The translations under genes and the position numbers were made by a program. Of a stretch of 64,000 nt of DNA, positions 36,680 to 46,337 are shown piece by piece; within the stretch, counting starts at the first letter, position 1; the number at the start of each line of letters is the position of its first letter. Origin of the DNA: Lentinula raphanica (Eukaryota; Basidiomycota; Agaricomycetes; Agaricales; Omphalotaceae); contig JANVFP010000002.1 in assembly GCA_027919835.1 (NCBI GenBank), positions 1,178,001 through 1,242,000 on the forward strand. The letters run 5' to 3'. The notes under the pieces were generated by a model that worked only from the letters and a program-made list of their open reading frames with translations, made no database searches and had not been told where the DNA came from.

Positions 36680-38023
36680 TTAATCAGCCAAAAGTTCATC
36701 ATACATATCATCATCTGTATATAGGAATGAGTTGACCTCGAGCTTCCCCGAGTCCTTCAACAACGGCATCTTCCCAAGGATAACCTTCCGAAACTTCTTT
36801 AACATAGGAAGATATGGATCGGCCAATAAGTCGATATCGATCAATTCGAGAGAGTCAAAGCGGCGCTCGGTGAAGAGCGTGTCGAGTGCAGTCCATCCAT
36901 CCAACTGATTAATCATATGGCGTCTGTTAAAGCCTTCCGAACTCTGCCAACAACGGATATCGATGCTCAATTGTACAAGGGAAGAGCCCACTTGCACATC
37001 TGACTCCGGGATACATCTGAAGAAGTTGAGAATCCAAGGAAGAGTATTGGATTTGCCTTTTTGTAGACTATCGATATCGTCAATTGCGACGAGACTACGC
37101 AGATTGGGTGTATGGCTGACATGAACCGAAGTGGAAGCTGAAAGACAAGTGAGCATAAGTTATCACCATCAAGCAGACTACATAGTATTAGTAACCGACT
37201 CACGCTGGTCCAACAGCCCTGACAAGGTCAATTCTTGAAGATTTTCACCTATATACTGCAACATCCAAGCAAGCCATTCATCCGGCGTTTTCTCCATACC
37301 GATATGCAAGCATCGCAGATTGCGAATTTCGAAAGGGCATGAGACCTGTTGGAACCATGCTATGTAGGCGGCTGCATGGTAGTCGAGAAGAAGTGATTGA
37401 TCCAGTTGAATCGATCGAGGTTGGTTTTCGTGATGCACAGGAATAGTATCCTCTGTGAAGGAGACACGGTCGCCATAGCTGACAGCCCCAATCTTCAGCG
37501 TCTTCAAGTTCGATCCTAGGCTCAACAGAGCAAATACTTCATCCATATTCGAGAAACCATAAACACCCGAGAGAATGAGTCGAATCAACGAGGGCTGGCT
37601 GAGGAGATGCGTAAGCGCTCTCCTCAGCTCAAGACAGAGCGAGCCCCAATTGCAGGATGAGAGAATAAGACTGTTTACATTCCGGAGTTGTTCAACAAGT
37701 GGAATGATGAAAGAGACCAATTGCGTACTAAGGTCATGTTCAGATCTGTAATATGTCAACTCGAGAGTTCGGACACAAGAGGCCAGATATGGTTTCGTTT
37801 CAAAAATCTCGATGAGGTGCTTGACCCGTTCGATAGTCGCGTTCTGAGATTGGGCGACGGTGAGAGATCTGTTGGAAGATCCGAAACTGAGGTGTCGGAA
37901 TAGGCCACGTTGAGCGGATACGGCCCAGGATTTTTGCACTAGAGCACAGTTGCTGAGTGTCTCCGTTTCTTGGAGGTTATCGAGGATGCAGTCTACAATT
38001 TCGTGTGGAATAGTGATCACCAT
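36680..38023 (-). CDS. F-box/LRR-like protein 2
   Basis: Start ATG complementary to 38021-38023 (MVITIPHEIVDCILDNLQET). Same layout as its left neighbour: F-box, leucine-rich middle (SLIRLILSGVYGFSNMDEVF), a conserved CPFEIRNLRCLHI block, an intron near 37142-37202 and a last exon ending GKMPLLKDSGKLEVNSFLYT plus an acidic tail. Sequence similarity runs from end to end, but clearly diverged from gene 1, so this is an older tandem duplication than the one at 19-22 kb. Confidence 0.8.
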
Positions 38024-38162
38024 GCTGGAAGTTGAAGAGGTAAATGTCGGCGGCAAAATGACCCAGGCCTCTCATGTTTAGGCGCCCAGGCCAAAGTCAA
38101 GTCTTCAGTACGTTGTCAGCACGCCTCCACATAAGAGTACATAGTCAACGTTCAGTTTATAT

Positions 38163-38620
38163 CTAATGTAGGTATGGGTAATCCGAGGTCAACTCGATTT
38201 TGAGCTTCCCTAAACCCTCCAACAATGACATCTTCCCCAAGAGTATCTCGCGAACATCATTGAACGCAGTTCGTGAATAGCCCGCTAACTTGACATTGAC
38301 CATCTCAAGGGAATTGAATCTGGGCTCAGTGAAGAGTGTGTCAACTGCGGTCCATTCATCCTGCTGATCACTTGTCCAGGGTGTCTCCGAGACGCCGTAA
38401 GGCCCCGGGCCGTAACTACGAAAGATATGGAGGGTTAATTGTCGAAGAGAAACCTTTTGCACATCAAACTCTTGGATATGCCTGAAGAAATTCAGTATCC
38501 AAGGAATTGGCAGCAATGGGGCTGGTTCCAGAAAACCTATCACGGTGAGACTGCGCAAGTTGTTTGTTTGGCTGATATGAGAAGCCGTGTACTGAGCTAG
38601 AAAACAGTTGATTCAGTAAG
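38163..38620 (-). pseudogene. F-box gene relic, C-terminal part only
   Basis: The frame NLRSLTVIGFLEPAPLLPIP ... WILNFFRHIQEFDVQ ... AVDTLFTEPRFNSLEMV ... LGKMSLLEGLGKLKIEL corresponds to the last exon of the two F-box genes. Upstream (38620-38720) no F-box or middle part can be found, so the gene is 5'-truncated. The remaining exon is still open, which may mean the loss is recent. Confidence 0.75.
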
Positions 38621-38720
38621 CAAGTGAAACCATCAAGCAGAATGATAGTGACTAGACCTACACTGGGCTTTTAAAAATGGCCCTTCTATATGGAATCCGG
38701 GAAGCACGCGAAGCCCGCAC

Positions 38721-39236
38721 CAAGATTAGTAAGAAAGCGTAATCAGTTTACGCAATGCAATGTCATCAAAGTCACGTAATAAAGATTAGCGCCTGAGCGC
38801 TTAGCTCTGAGAAGTTTTAGGACAGAGCCGCACTCGCCCCGCTGGCTCTCCATCGCGCCCCGCTGCCAAACCACAAGCGATAGGGTCGGAAGAAGACCTC
38901 CGAATACACCCCCACATGTGCTCCTTGCAAACACGACTCAACGATTTAAGCCCACGAAGAAAATATCAACCCCAATTGGGTTGGGTGTGCCTTTCAATCT
39001 ACACTTTTGTAGGTGGTTTCTAAAGTTGTTCCACATACGACAATCGCCCTCGAGCCCCTTGAGATCCCGATACTAAGATATATGCGTTGCACTCTGCCTA
39101 CAGGAAACCAGTTCCGTTCGATTCACAGTGTTCGAGATCAAGTAAGGGTCCGGGAGTATGTGTAACGCATTAAAGAGTTTTGGCCTTAGTCTTCGAGTTT
39201 GCACGGCGACGTCAGAATAGCCATTGTTCAGAGACT
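38721..39236. other. Intergenic left of MULE; no TIR recognised
   Basis: No gene supported. I searched this part for an inverted match to sequence right of the MULE gene and did not find one, so the borders of the element remain unknown. Confidence 0.35.
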
Positions 39237-42200
39237 ATGCAACATATTGAAGATTTCGAGCCTTCACCCTTCACAAAACATTCTACCGATGCAATGCAGT
39301 CACTTGGGAATGACTCAGGTCTTGATGAGCCAAGCTCATTTGTTGATCTTAACCAGATCATCTCGTCAGATACCAAAGTTGCTACCGTATGAGTCAAACA
39401 TTGAAAGATGGGTTTGTCTGGCTGTTAACATACTGGGATTTCTAGCGTGTTTCCGACCAGGAATTTTATTCCCGACCCTCTGTTTTGTGGAAGGAACTCA
39501 GCAAAACACTTCCGCCTCTTTTGCCAAAGCATACAAAACAGGTATTTTGTTGTGCATAAGGAACCACGGAACATGGACATTTACCTTATTTTAGGTTATG
39601 TTCAAAAAGTTGTATGTCACGCCGGAACAACAAGAACAGATTGTCAAAATCTACCAGGACGAAGCCCATTTTGCACAAGAATATACAGAGGACACTCAAG
39701 AAAAGGCCACCGAACTGCTATACAAACTCCGCCTAGACTCCAGTTCTCGGAGAGATCTGGAGAGTCGCTGGAGCATTCGTAATTCATCTAAGTCAGGGGA
39801 AAACCATTGAATCCTTTTCCAGTGGTATGTGCTCTGGATCTTGTAATACTCGATTTGCTGCATAGTATTTACATTGAACAGTGGATGCGGGTATGATTCA
39901 AAAGCACGCCAAAAGCAAGAGGAAGCTCGGGATACCAAGCGGAACTCTGAGGAATGGGAACGGCAGGCTCCATATCCATTCACCGCATGCTTAGCACACG
40001 TCGAGATCATTGAGAAAGGTAATGGAGTCGTTACTTGGATTGCCGGAGTGCTGGATCATAACGATGCCTGTCGATCTTCATGCCTCGAGCGACGGCCTCC
40101 TGTACCTCTCCATGAACATGTCTATGAAGTTGCATTGGAACAGCTTCAGAACGGTGCAAGGTAATCTTCGAGGGACAAACAGATAAAGCAATCAAGTTGA
40201 CTGACGCCTTGTAGTATCACGGCCATCCAGGACAAGAATCGAGAGATGATAGCTTCCAAAAGTTACCAAGGAATGGAACATTACAATTCTGCTACTGCTA
40301 ATGTTCGCTACCTTTTCCTTCCTTCCGACCATGCTTCTCTGTACCGTAAAGCAGCCAAAAGCATTGGAATTGATGCTCGACAACTCCCGCAGGACAACGT
40401 CGAAGAGTGGCTTACTCCCAGTAGTTCATGCTATAATCCACAGTTAGCAGCAGCAGCAGTCTTTCATTATTCTGCTTGGATTGAAGCTGAGGACCGCTTT
40501 GAGATCTGCATATCTACTCCAGAGATGGATGAAGCTGCACGGAAATATGCACACCATTCTCAATTCATTCTCGATGGGACTTTTGGCATTTGTAGCTCAC
40601 GGCTGCTGCTATTCATTGCCCTTGCTGTCGATGAAGATCGTAAAGGGCTTCCGATTGCCCTATTCCTTTTCTCCGCGTCTACCAAAGCAAAAGCCACCCA
40701 TGCTTCCTACGACACTACCATTCTTACCCGGCTATTGCTCGCATGGAAGAACAGCCTCGAAAACAAATTTGGATCGTTCCAGCCCTATTCTTGTATCACC
40801 AATACTGACACAAAGGAACGCGGCGCAGTTATTGCTGTCTGGCCACGAATGATCCTTCTGATTTGCCGATTTCACCTCCGGCAGTGTTGGACCAACAATC
40901 GAAAAAAGCTCTTCCGATTTAACGGATTGGAATATTGGAAGCATTTTGTCCGGAATGCCCTATATACACTTGAGGCGCAGTAAGTGGAGTCGCCTTGCAA
41001 GTGTCGTGATATTGGTATTCTTATTCTCATATGCAACCGGAATAGGCTTATCTCAAGTGTCGAACATGCCAGTGCTGTATCTTTGATACAATCACAACGC
41101 GATGTATTTCAAGGAATATCTACGCATCACCCCGAGGGAAAGCGCGCAGCGGAAGCAGGACTTGAGCACCTGCACTACCTCGACCACTTTTGGCTGAAAC
41201 TGTCTCTCTGGCAGAGTTGGTCTGAATGGGGTCGTCTGGCGGCTGCAGCTGTGATTGAAATTCCCGTAGAAGGTATTATACCAACCACGAACCACCTAGA
41301 ATCGTTTAACATGGTCCTCAAGAAAAAGTACATTGAGCAGCATCTTCATTCTGGACATCGCCTTCGTTTTGATATCCTCATCATCCTTCTCATCACTGAA
41401 ATACTCCCAAAGGTCTACAGCCGGCGACGCGCTATGCGGGAGCATGCTTCCTGGCTCAACGCTCGGTTTTTCCAAGGAGCTGGAGGCCAGAACTTATCAG
41501 AGCTTCAGGAGAAGCTCACGTTGTCGAGACAGGAGCATGCTCGGGCTATGCGCAGTGTCTGTTGGTGGCCTACAGACATCACTTGTGATGAGCACGCCCG
41601 TGAAATTTTATGGCTTCAGAGGATTCAATCCATATCGAATGGAATACCGCCTTACACTTTCACTGCAATTTGTGCACCGTCACAACCCGGTGCTGCTTAT
41701 TTGCTCAAACTCGGCCAGACAGGAGAAGCTTCTTGTACTTGTCTTGATTTCTACAACAAAGGCGGTGCTTGCAAACATTTAAGAGCATTCTGTTTCCTTG
41801 TTGACAGTTGGAGTTTGCAAGGTTTATGTGTCGCATTCTACTACCCTCCGACACTAGCTGTGGCGCAAGATATCAAAGCACGGTCTGACGATGACAACCA
41901 GATCCGCGAAACCTCAGGCCAGAGCATTCCTCCTTCAATTCCTGTTCATGACGGTACTCTGGAAACTTGGGCGAATATACAAGCATTCGGAGAGGACCAA
42001 ACGGTTCTTGGAGGGCCCGGCGATGAAGATGAAGGTTTGTTAGTGAGGCCAGAGCAGAAGGAAGATGATGAGATTAGAAGCGAAGACTCAGACGGTATGG
42101 TACGTACTATTCTCTAACATGATCAGCATCGAGTCTGAGTCAAAAGTAAGTCGATTCAGCACCTGCCAACTGTCTACGTGGACCACAAGAATGCGATTGA

Positions 42201-42531
42201 TGCTCAGATTGGGTATCACATAGAGCAGGAGGTGGCCGACCTTCTTCCACGGCTCCGTGGTCTGGATACGTTGATGGGAGAAACTTCCGGATTGACATTG
42301 TCTCCGCAGATAGTTGAATTCAAGCGCATTCTCAAAAGCATGCTATCTTACATGCCATCGGGACATAACGGTGAAACCAAAGGCAGGTCTGGAGCGACAA
42401 GTACATATCTGTATTCAGATTCTGAACCACCTCACTCTTGTAAACGAAGTAAACCTACTCGACGTACGAATCTCCGTGCACCATCACCTGAAGAAAAGCA
42501 AAAGAGAAAAAGATCTCATGGTGTTTTGTAG
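39237..42531 (+). mobile_element. MULE-type transposase gene with SWIM zinc finger
   Basis: Spliced gene from the ATG at 39237 (MQHIEDFEPSPFTKHSTDAM) to TAG 42529-42531; clear introns are 39387-39445, 39542-39594, 40165-40214 (approximate), 40980-41045 and 42100-42159; one junction near 39780-39895 is unresolved. The DDE core is complete: Asp in FILDGTFGICSS, Asp in ITNTDTKERG, Glu in NHLESFNMVLKKKY, with the C-x-x-H-type ICRFHLRQCW between. A SWIM finger, CTCLDFYNKGGACKHLRAF, follows. This is the Mutator-like transposase layout. The tail has a basic Lys/Arg-rich nuclear-type segment (CKRSKPTRRTNLR, KQKRKRSHG). No stop was seen in the catalytic exons, so it may still be active or recently dead. 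Confidence 0.85.
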
Positions 42532-42535
42532 ATTA

Positions 42536-42817
42536 CATCAGGAAAAATATTTTTATCTCTAGAGTCCCCAGAGATACCCCCCAATTCCTAGGCTGCTGAG
42601 AGATTTTTGTGAACTTTGAAAGATCAAAAAACATCCTAGAGATCCTGAAAGATCCTGAGAGCATCTGAAAGCACCAGAAAGCACCAGAAAGCACTGGAAA
42701 GCACCCAGAGAATTTTTAGAAGCCTCAAAGAACTCAGATACTCTAGGCTCTCTGAGACTACCTTGGAATTGGGGGGTATCTCTGGAGACTCTAGAGATGA
42801 GAATATTTTTCCTGATG
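42536..42817. mobile_element. 282-bp TIR element (MITE-like) with TA flanks
   Basis: The ends are a long imperfect inverted repeat of about 55 bases: left catcaggaaaaatattttta, right ending gaatatttttcctgatg; both contain the mirrored phrases tctctagagt/actctagaga and ataccccccaatt/aattggggggtat. The dinucleotide TA lies directly outside both ends (42534-42535 and 42818-42819), as for Tc1/mariner-type insertions. The inside has four gaaagcac repeats and no gene. It lies four bases after the MULE stop codon. Confidence 0.85.
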
Positions 42818-42850
42818 TACAGATTGATATTCACATATATTATGGAATCT

Positions 42851-43018
42851 CATACAGTTTTCTCTAGTAATTCGTTGACTGTTGAGAAATTCCCAAGGCG
42901 TCGTAGATAGGCTGTATCTTTACGGGCTTGCATCTCAGCGTAAGATAGAGGATCAGCAATCTCCATCTCTTTTTCAGTTCTGCAGCCATTCTTTACCCAT
43001 TGAAATATAGGCCCGGCA
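42851..43018 (-). pseudogene. C-terminal gene fragment of unknown origin
   Basis: Minus-strand open frame of about 54 codons, GPIFQWVKNGCRTEKEMEIA through ARKDTAYLRRLGNFSTVNEL to a TGA. It looks like a real protein end (helical, charged) but has no start and no recognisable family; it lies between two TIR elements, so it is likely debris from a transposon. Confidence 0.35.
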
Positions 43019-43030
43019 GTATATTGTGTG

Positions 43031-43250
43031 CATCAGGAAAAATATCTTGAACCCTTGATCTTTCAAAGAACCCAGGAAATGGCATAAATCCTAGGTCATT
43101 TCAAAGTAACCTTGAGGTCTTGAGTGGCTTTGAAAGAGCCAAGGGAGCCTAGAGTCTCAAAGTTGCCCAGGAATATTGCCCTATCATAGGAGTCTTTCCG
43201 ATGCTTTCAGTTGCTTTCCAGTTCTTTCCAGGGCTCCCAGGCTCTATAAG
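43031..43250. repeat. Diverged relic related to the 282-bp TIR element
   Basis: It starts catcaggaaaaatat like the element at 42536, and about 43195-43235 holds in inverse orientation the same gaaagc-rich interior (gctttcagttgctttccagttctttcc). The opposite terminal repeat is missing or too diverged to see. Confidence 0.5.
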
Positions 43251-43505
43251 CGCTCAGGGGAAGTTCTTTTGGACATATTGACAAACAAGCATTTCACACA
43301 TCCCTTTCTTCCATACTATCAATGCTACAGAGGCATATCTCTCTTTCCAAAGGTGCAAGACCAGGCAGAGAACTTTGATCAGGAATGGTCAGTGAACTTC
43401 AACGTTTCTTGAACTCTCAGGGACAGTCACCTGCCAGCGAACTTGACTTTGCCAAGTTGAGAAAAGAAGGCGCTTATTTCTTGCTTCTCTAAGTCACTCC
43501 GAATA

Positions 43506-44150
43506 ATGCCTGAGTACTACTCCAAAAATCTTGCATCCCGACCTGAGTCGCGCTTTCAAACCCTGAAAATCAAGAAGAAACTAGGTATTGACAACTGTAG
43601 TAAGGCACTTGCCTTGAACTTACAAACCCCCGTTAGTCCAGGCCAAGGAGAGCTATAAACGCTTTATCAGAACTCGAAGTAGAAGAGCTCGCAATGTACC
43701 TCGAAGTAATTTATTCTTGTTCATGTTGCAGCTAATTTCTGATCCTCACCTTCAGTGGAGATTCCAACAGCGCCTCCAAGCCCTAGTCCTGTCAGACAAG
43801 GAAGAGCCCTACGCAGACACGATACTCTTTTCTTCGAACCTCAGCCTACTCCAGCTACCAACGAGTCCGATATCCAAAAAAGCAGTAGCAAGCAGGAAAC
43901 AGCTCCAGAAACCAATGCAGATGACTCCAGCCTCTCGGTCATCAGTGACAGCTCACAAGACACGCTAGAGGAATGCTACAGGGAGGTAGCTCTTCAAAAC
44001 ACGCCTCTCTCTGAGCTACCTCCTGGTGTTTCTTTGGAACAATACGTTGAGCGAAGCATGAATCGCAGAAGGTTGGCGGGTTTTCTAGCTTATGCGTTTG
44101 GCCTGGAAAAGGGCTCCAGTTATGGTTCTACTTCTGGTTCTACTTCTTGA
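43506..44150 (+). CDS. Possible small gene of unknown function
   Basis: The ATG at 43506 (MPEYYSKNLASRPESRFQTL) can be joined by short introns to a Lys/Arg-rich exon (SYKRFIRTRSRRARNVPR, about 43627-43703) and a last exon (IPTAPPSPSPVRQGRALRRH to GSSYGSTSGSTS) ending at 44150. The last exon is Ser/Pro-rich and includes an acidic patch. No domain recognised; splice sites are tentative. Its surroundings are transposon-rich. Confidence 0.4.
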
Positions 44151-46337
44151 TACGCTTGATACGATGACATCTCAAGTCCTTCCTTCACTCCACCCTATCA
44201 CTTTGATTTGCTAGCAATCTATCCTACTATACCATGAAAGCCTCTGAAGGTTTAATCCATAAACAACAGCCAATACACTGAATACTATTTGCTACTTTAT
44301 GCTTTACATGCCTTTGAACCTACGTACAACTTACATTCACAGATATCCAACGCTATATGTATATAAGCCCCAGAGAACTTGTTGTCCAAGTCTGCTGTCG
44401 AGAGAGCATTACCGCGATGATTGCTATGAAATTTTTGAGCCAACTATCGCTGTAAGTCCAACGTGGATCGGAGACTTGTGGAGGCATATGAGAAGCCGAA
44501 CGCGAGGAGGTTTGATCCTTCGAGACGAATGGAGATTGAGAGAGGTCCAACGGTAAGACCGTTTTTCCTCCAAATAGGCAGCAGTTCTCTCCAGTCCGTC
44601 GTAATGAATGAATTGAGCAGGCTGTTAAAGGTTTCGTTGACTCGTAATACCTGGACTACCTACAAGGATCGGTCCGAACAGTTTGTCAAAGGCGTCCGCG
44701 TCGAGAGAAGATCCAGGAATAAACATAGGCCAGAAGGGAACCGTCTCTTCAAGATCTTCTGCATCCCCTTCTTTCGTTTAGCTCGTGATGCTCATTAGTA
44801 AGTCCCTCCTCTCCTCCTCAGAGAACCTTCACTTCACCAGCAGGTCTCTCCACCTCGTCGTCCCTCAAACTAGTTATATCAGAAGTCTCCTTCCCGAGTG
44901 CGAGCGCATCCGATTCACGTAGAGAGCGGGGTTCAACCAGAAGTTCCTAATGTGAGGAAAGTCCAGCTGTGAGGCGTGTCAAATGTGAGCTCAGAGATGT
45001 GATCTGTAATTACAAAGCTACAAAAGAGGGAAAGGCGTAGAGTTTAGATCTGGTTCGAGAAATGCGGACTACAAACATCCTACCTTTCTTTTCCTTATCA
45101 GCTTTATATCTCATCGAAGCTTCTGTTTCACTATGAACCCTCGTATACCCTCCCCTTCTCGCCGCTTGTCTTTCATACACTTCTTCGCATCAGAAACAGC
45201 ACACTCTAACACACATTGGCTGCCTCTTCTTTAGATGATACCCTCTTGTGTTCTCGGAACTTCAGGATGAGGAGTAGATTGACCGTTGGCGCGTTTGGTA
45301 GATCGGCTAGGTGTTCATCGTTCATCAGCTATTGACAGAGAAGCGTCACGGACGGAAGGCGAAGTGACGTGACGTGAAGTGTCTATGATGGATTTGATGA
45401 ACAATGGTGAGGTGAATGAGCAGAATGAGTGACGCGAGAACGTTACGGAGAAATGCCAATCGTTAGAATTCTGGGTCGTGAAGGACCGCCTTCGGAGTCT
45501 AATGAGGAAGTGAGACGGTCGCATGGCTGTGTTTAGAGGGCAAAAGACGAGTGGCGGGGCATGTTCAGAATCAAGAATTCAGTCTAATTCTGCTGTGGCA
45601 TCAACCACTAGTGGGTCGAATGTATTCCGGGACCAGGAACCTACAAAGGGTAAGGAATGAGTATATGAATATGACTATGTAGAATGGCTTACCGAGTACT
45701 TCGACTTTGAAAGACCCAAGTCGAAGAGTCTGATCTTGCTATCCACACCACCAATGATATTCTCTAGAGGTCCATCAGCGTCATATTCAGCCCCTCTGAG
45801 ACAGCCATCTCGCCGTGTTCCTCGTCCGGTAAGTTCAGCAGTGAGTGTGTAAGAGCAGTGGCATGATATGCTGCAGTGAACTTTGTCTCGTGGTCATAAG
45901 GGTTAATGCCCTCGTCGTCATCGCCTGTGCGATACAACCAGCCATGATGGGTGGTACACAAAAAAACCGAACCGAAGTCATTATTAGAACATGACAGTCG
46001 AAAGGGGAGGTCAGTGTTTTGGATGTCGTCGTCTAAATGGATGCGATCTTGCTTATTTCGCCTCCAGGTATTCCCGGATGAGAGAATGGAAGAGCTCGAG
46101 CGAGGATGTTCTTTCATCTGTAGACAGCAGAGACAAGGACACTGAAGGATCAGAGAGGGGAATGTCGCGCGTCACTCGACTAGGACCTTTCGGGAGCAAA
46201 GAGCAGATCTTGAGGCTTGATGCATTGAATGTGGTGAGTCGAGTTCAACTAAGTAAAACAAGCGCCGAACTAATTAGGAAACTGAGTGAGCGCCGTTCGA
46301 GGTTTTCTCTTTTGGTTTCTTTCCACTGTCCAGCGCG
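44151..46337. other. About 2.2 kb without a supported gene
   Basis: Short frames on both strands only. The most protein-like is a minus-strand stretch at 45700-45930 (HETKFTAAYHATALTHSLLN, followed by IGGVDSKIRLFDLGLSKSKY), perhaps a relic of a larger gene. A plus-strand frame near 44463-44798 has many Arg and no start. Confidence 0.35.
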
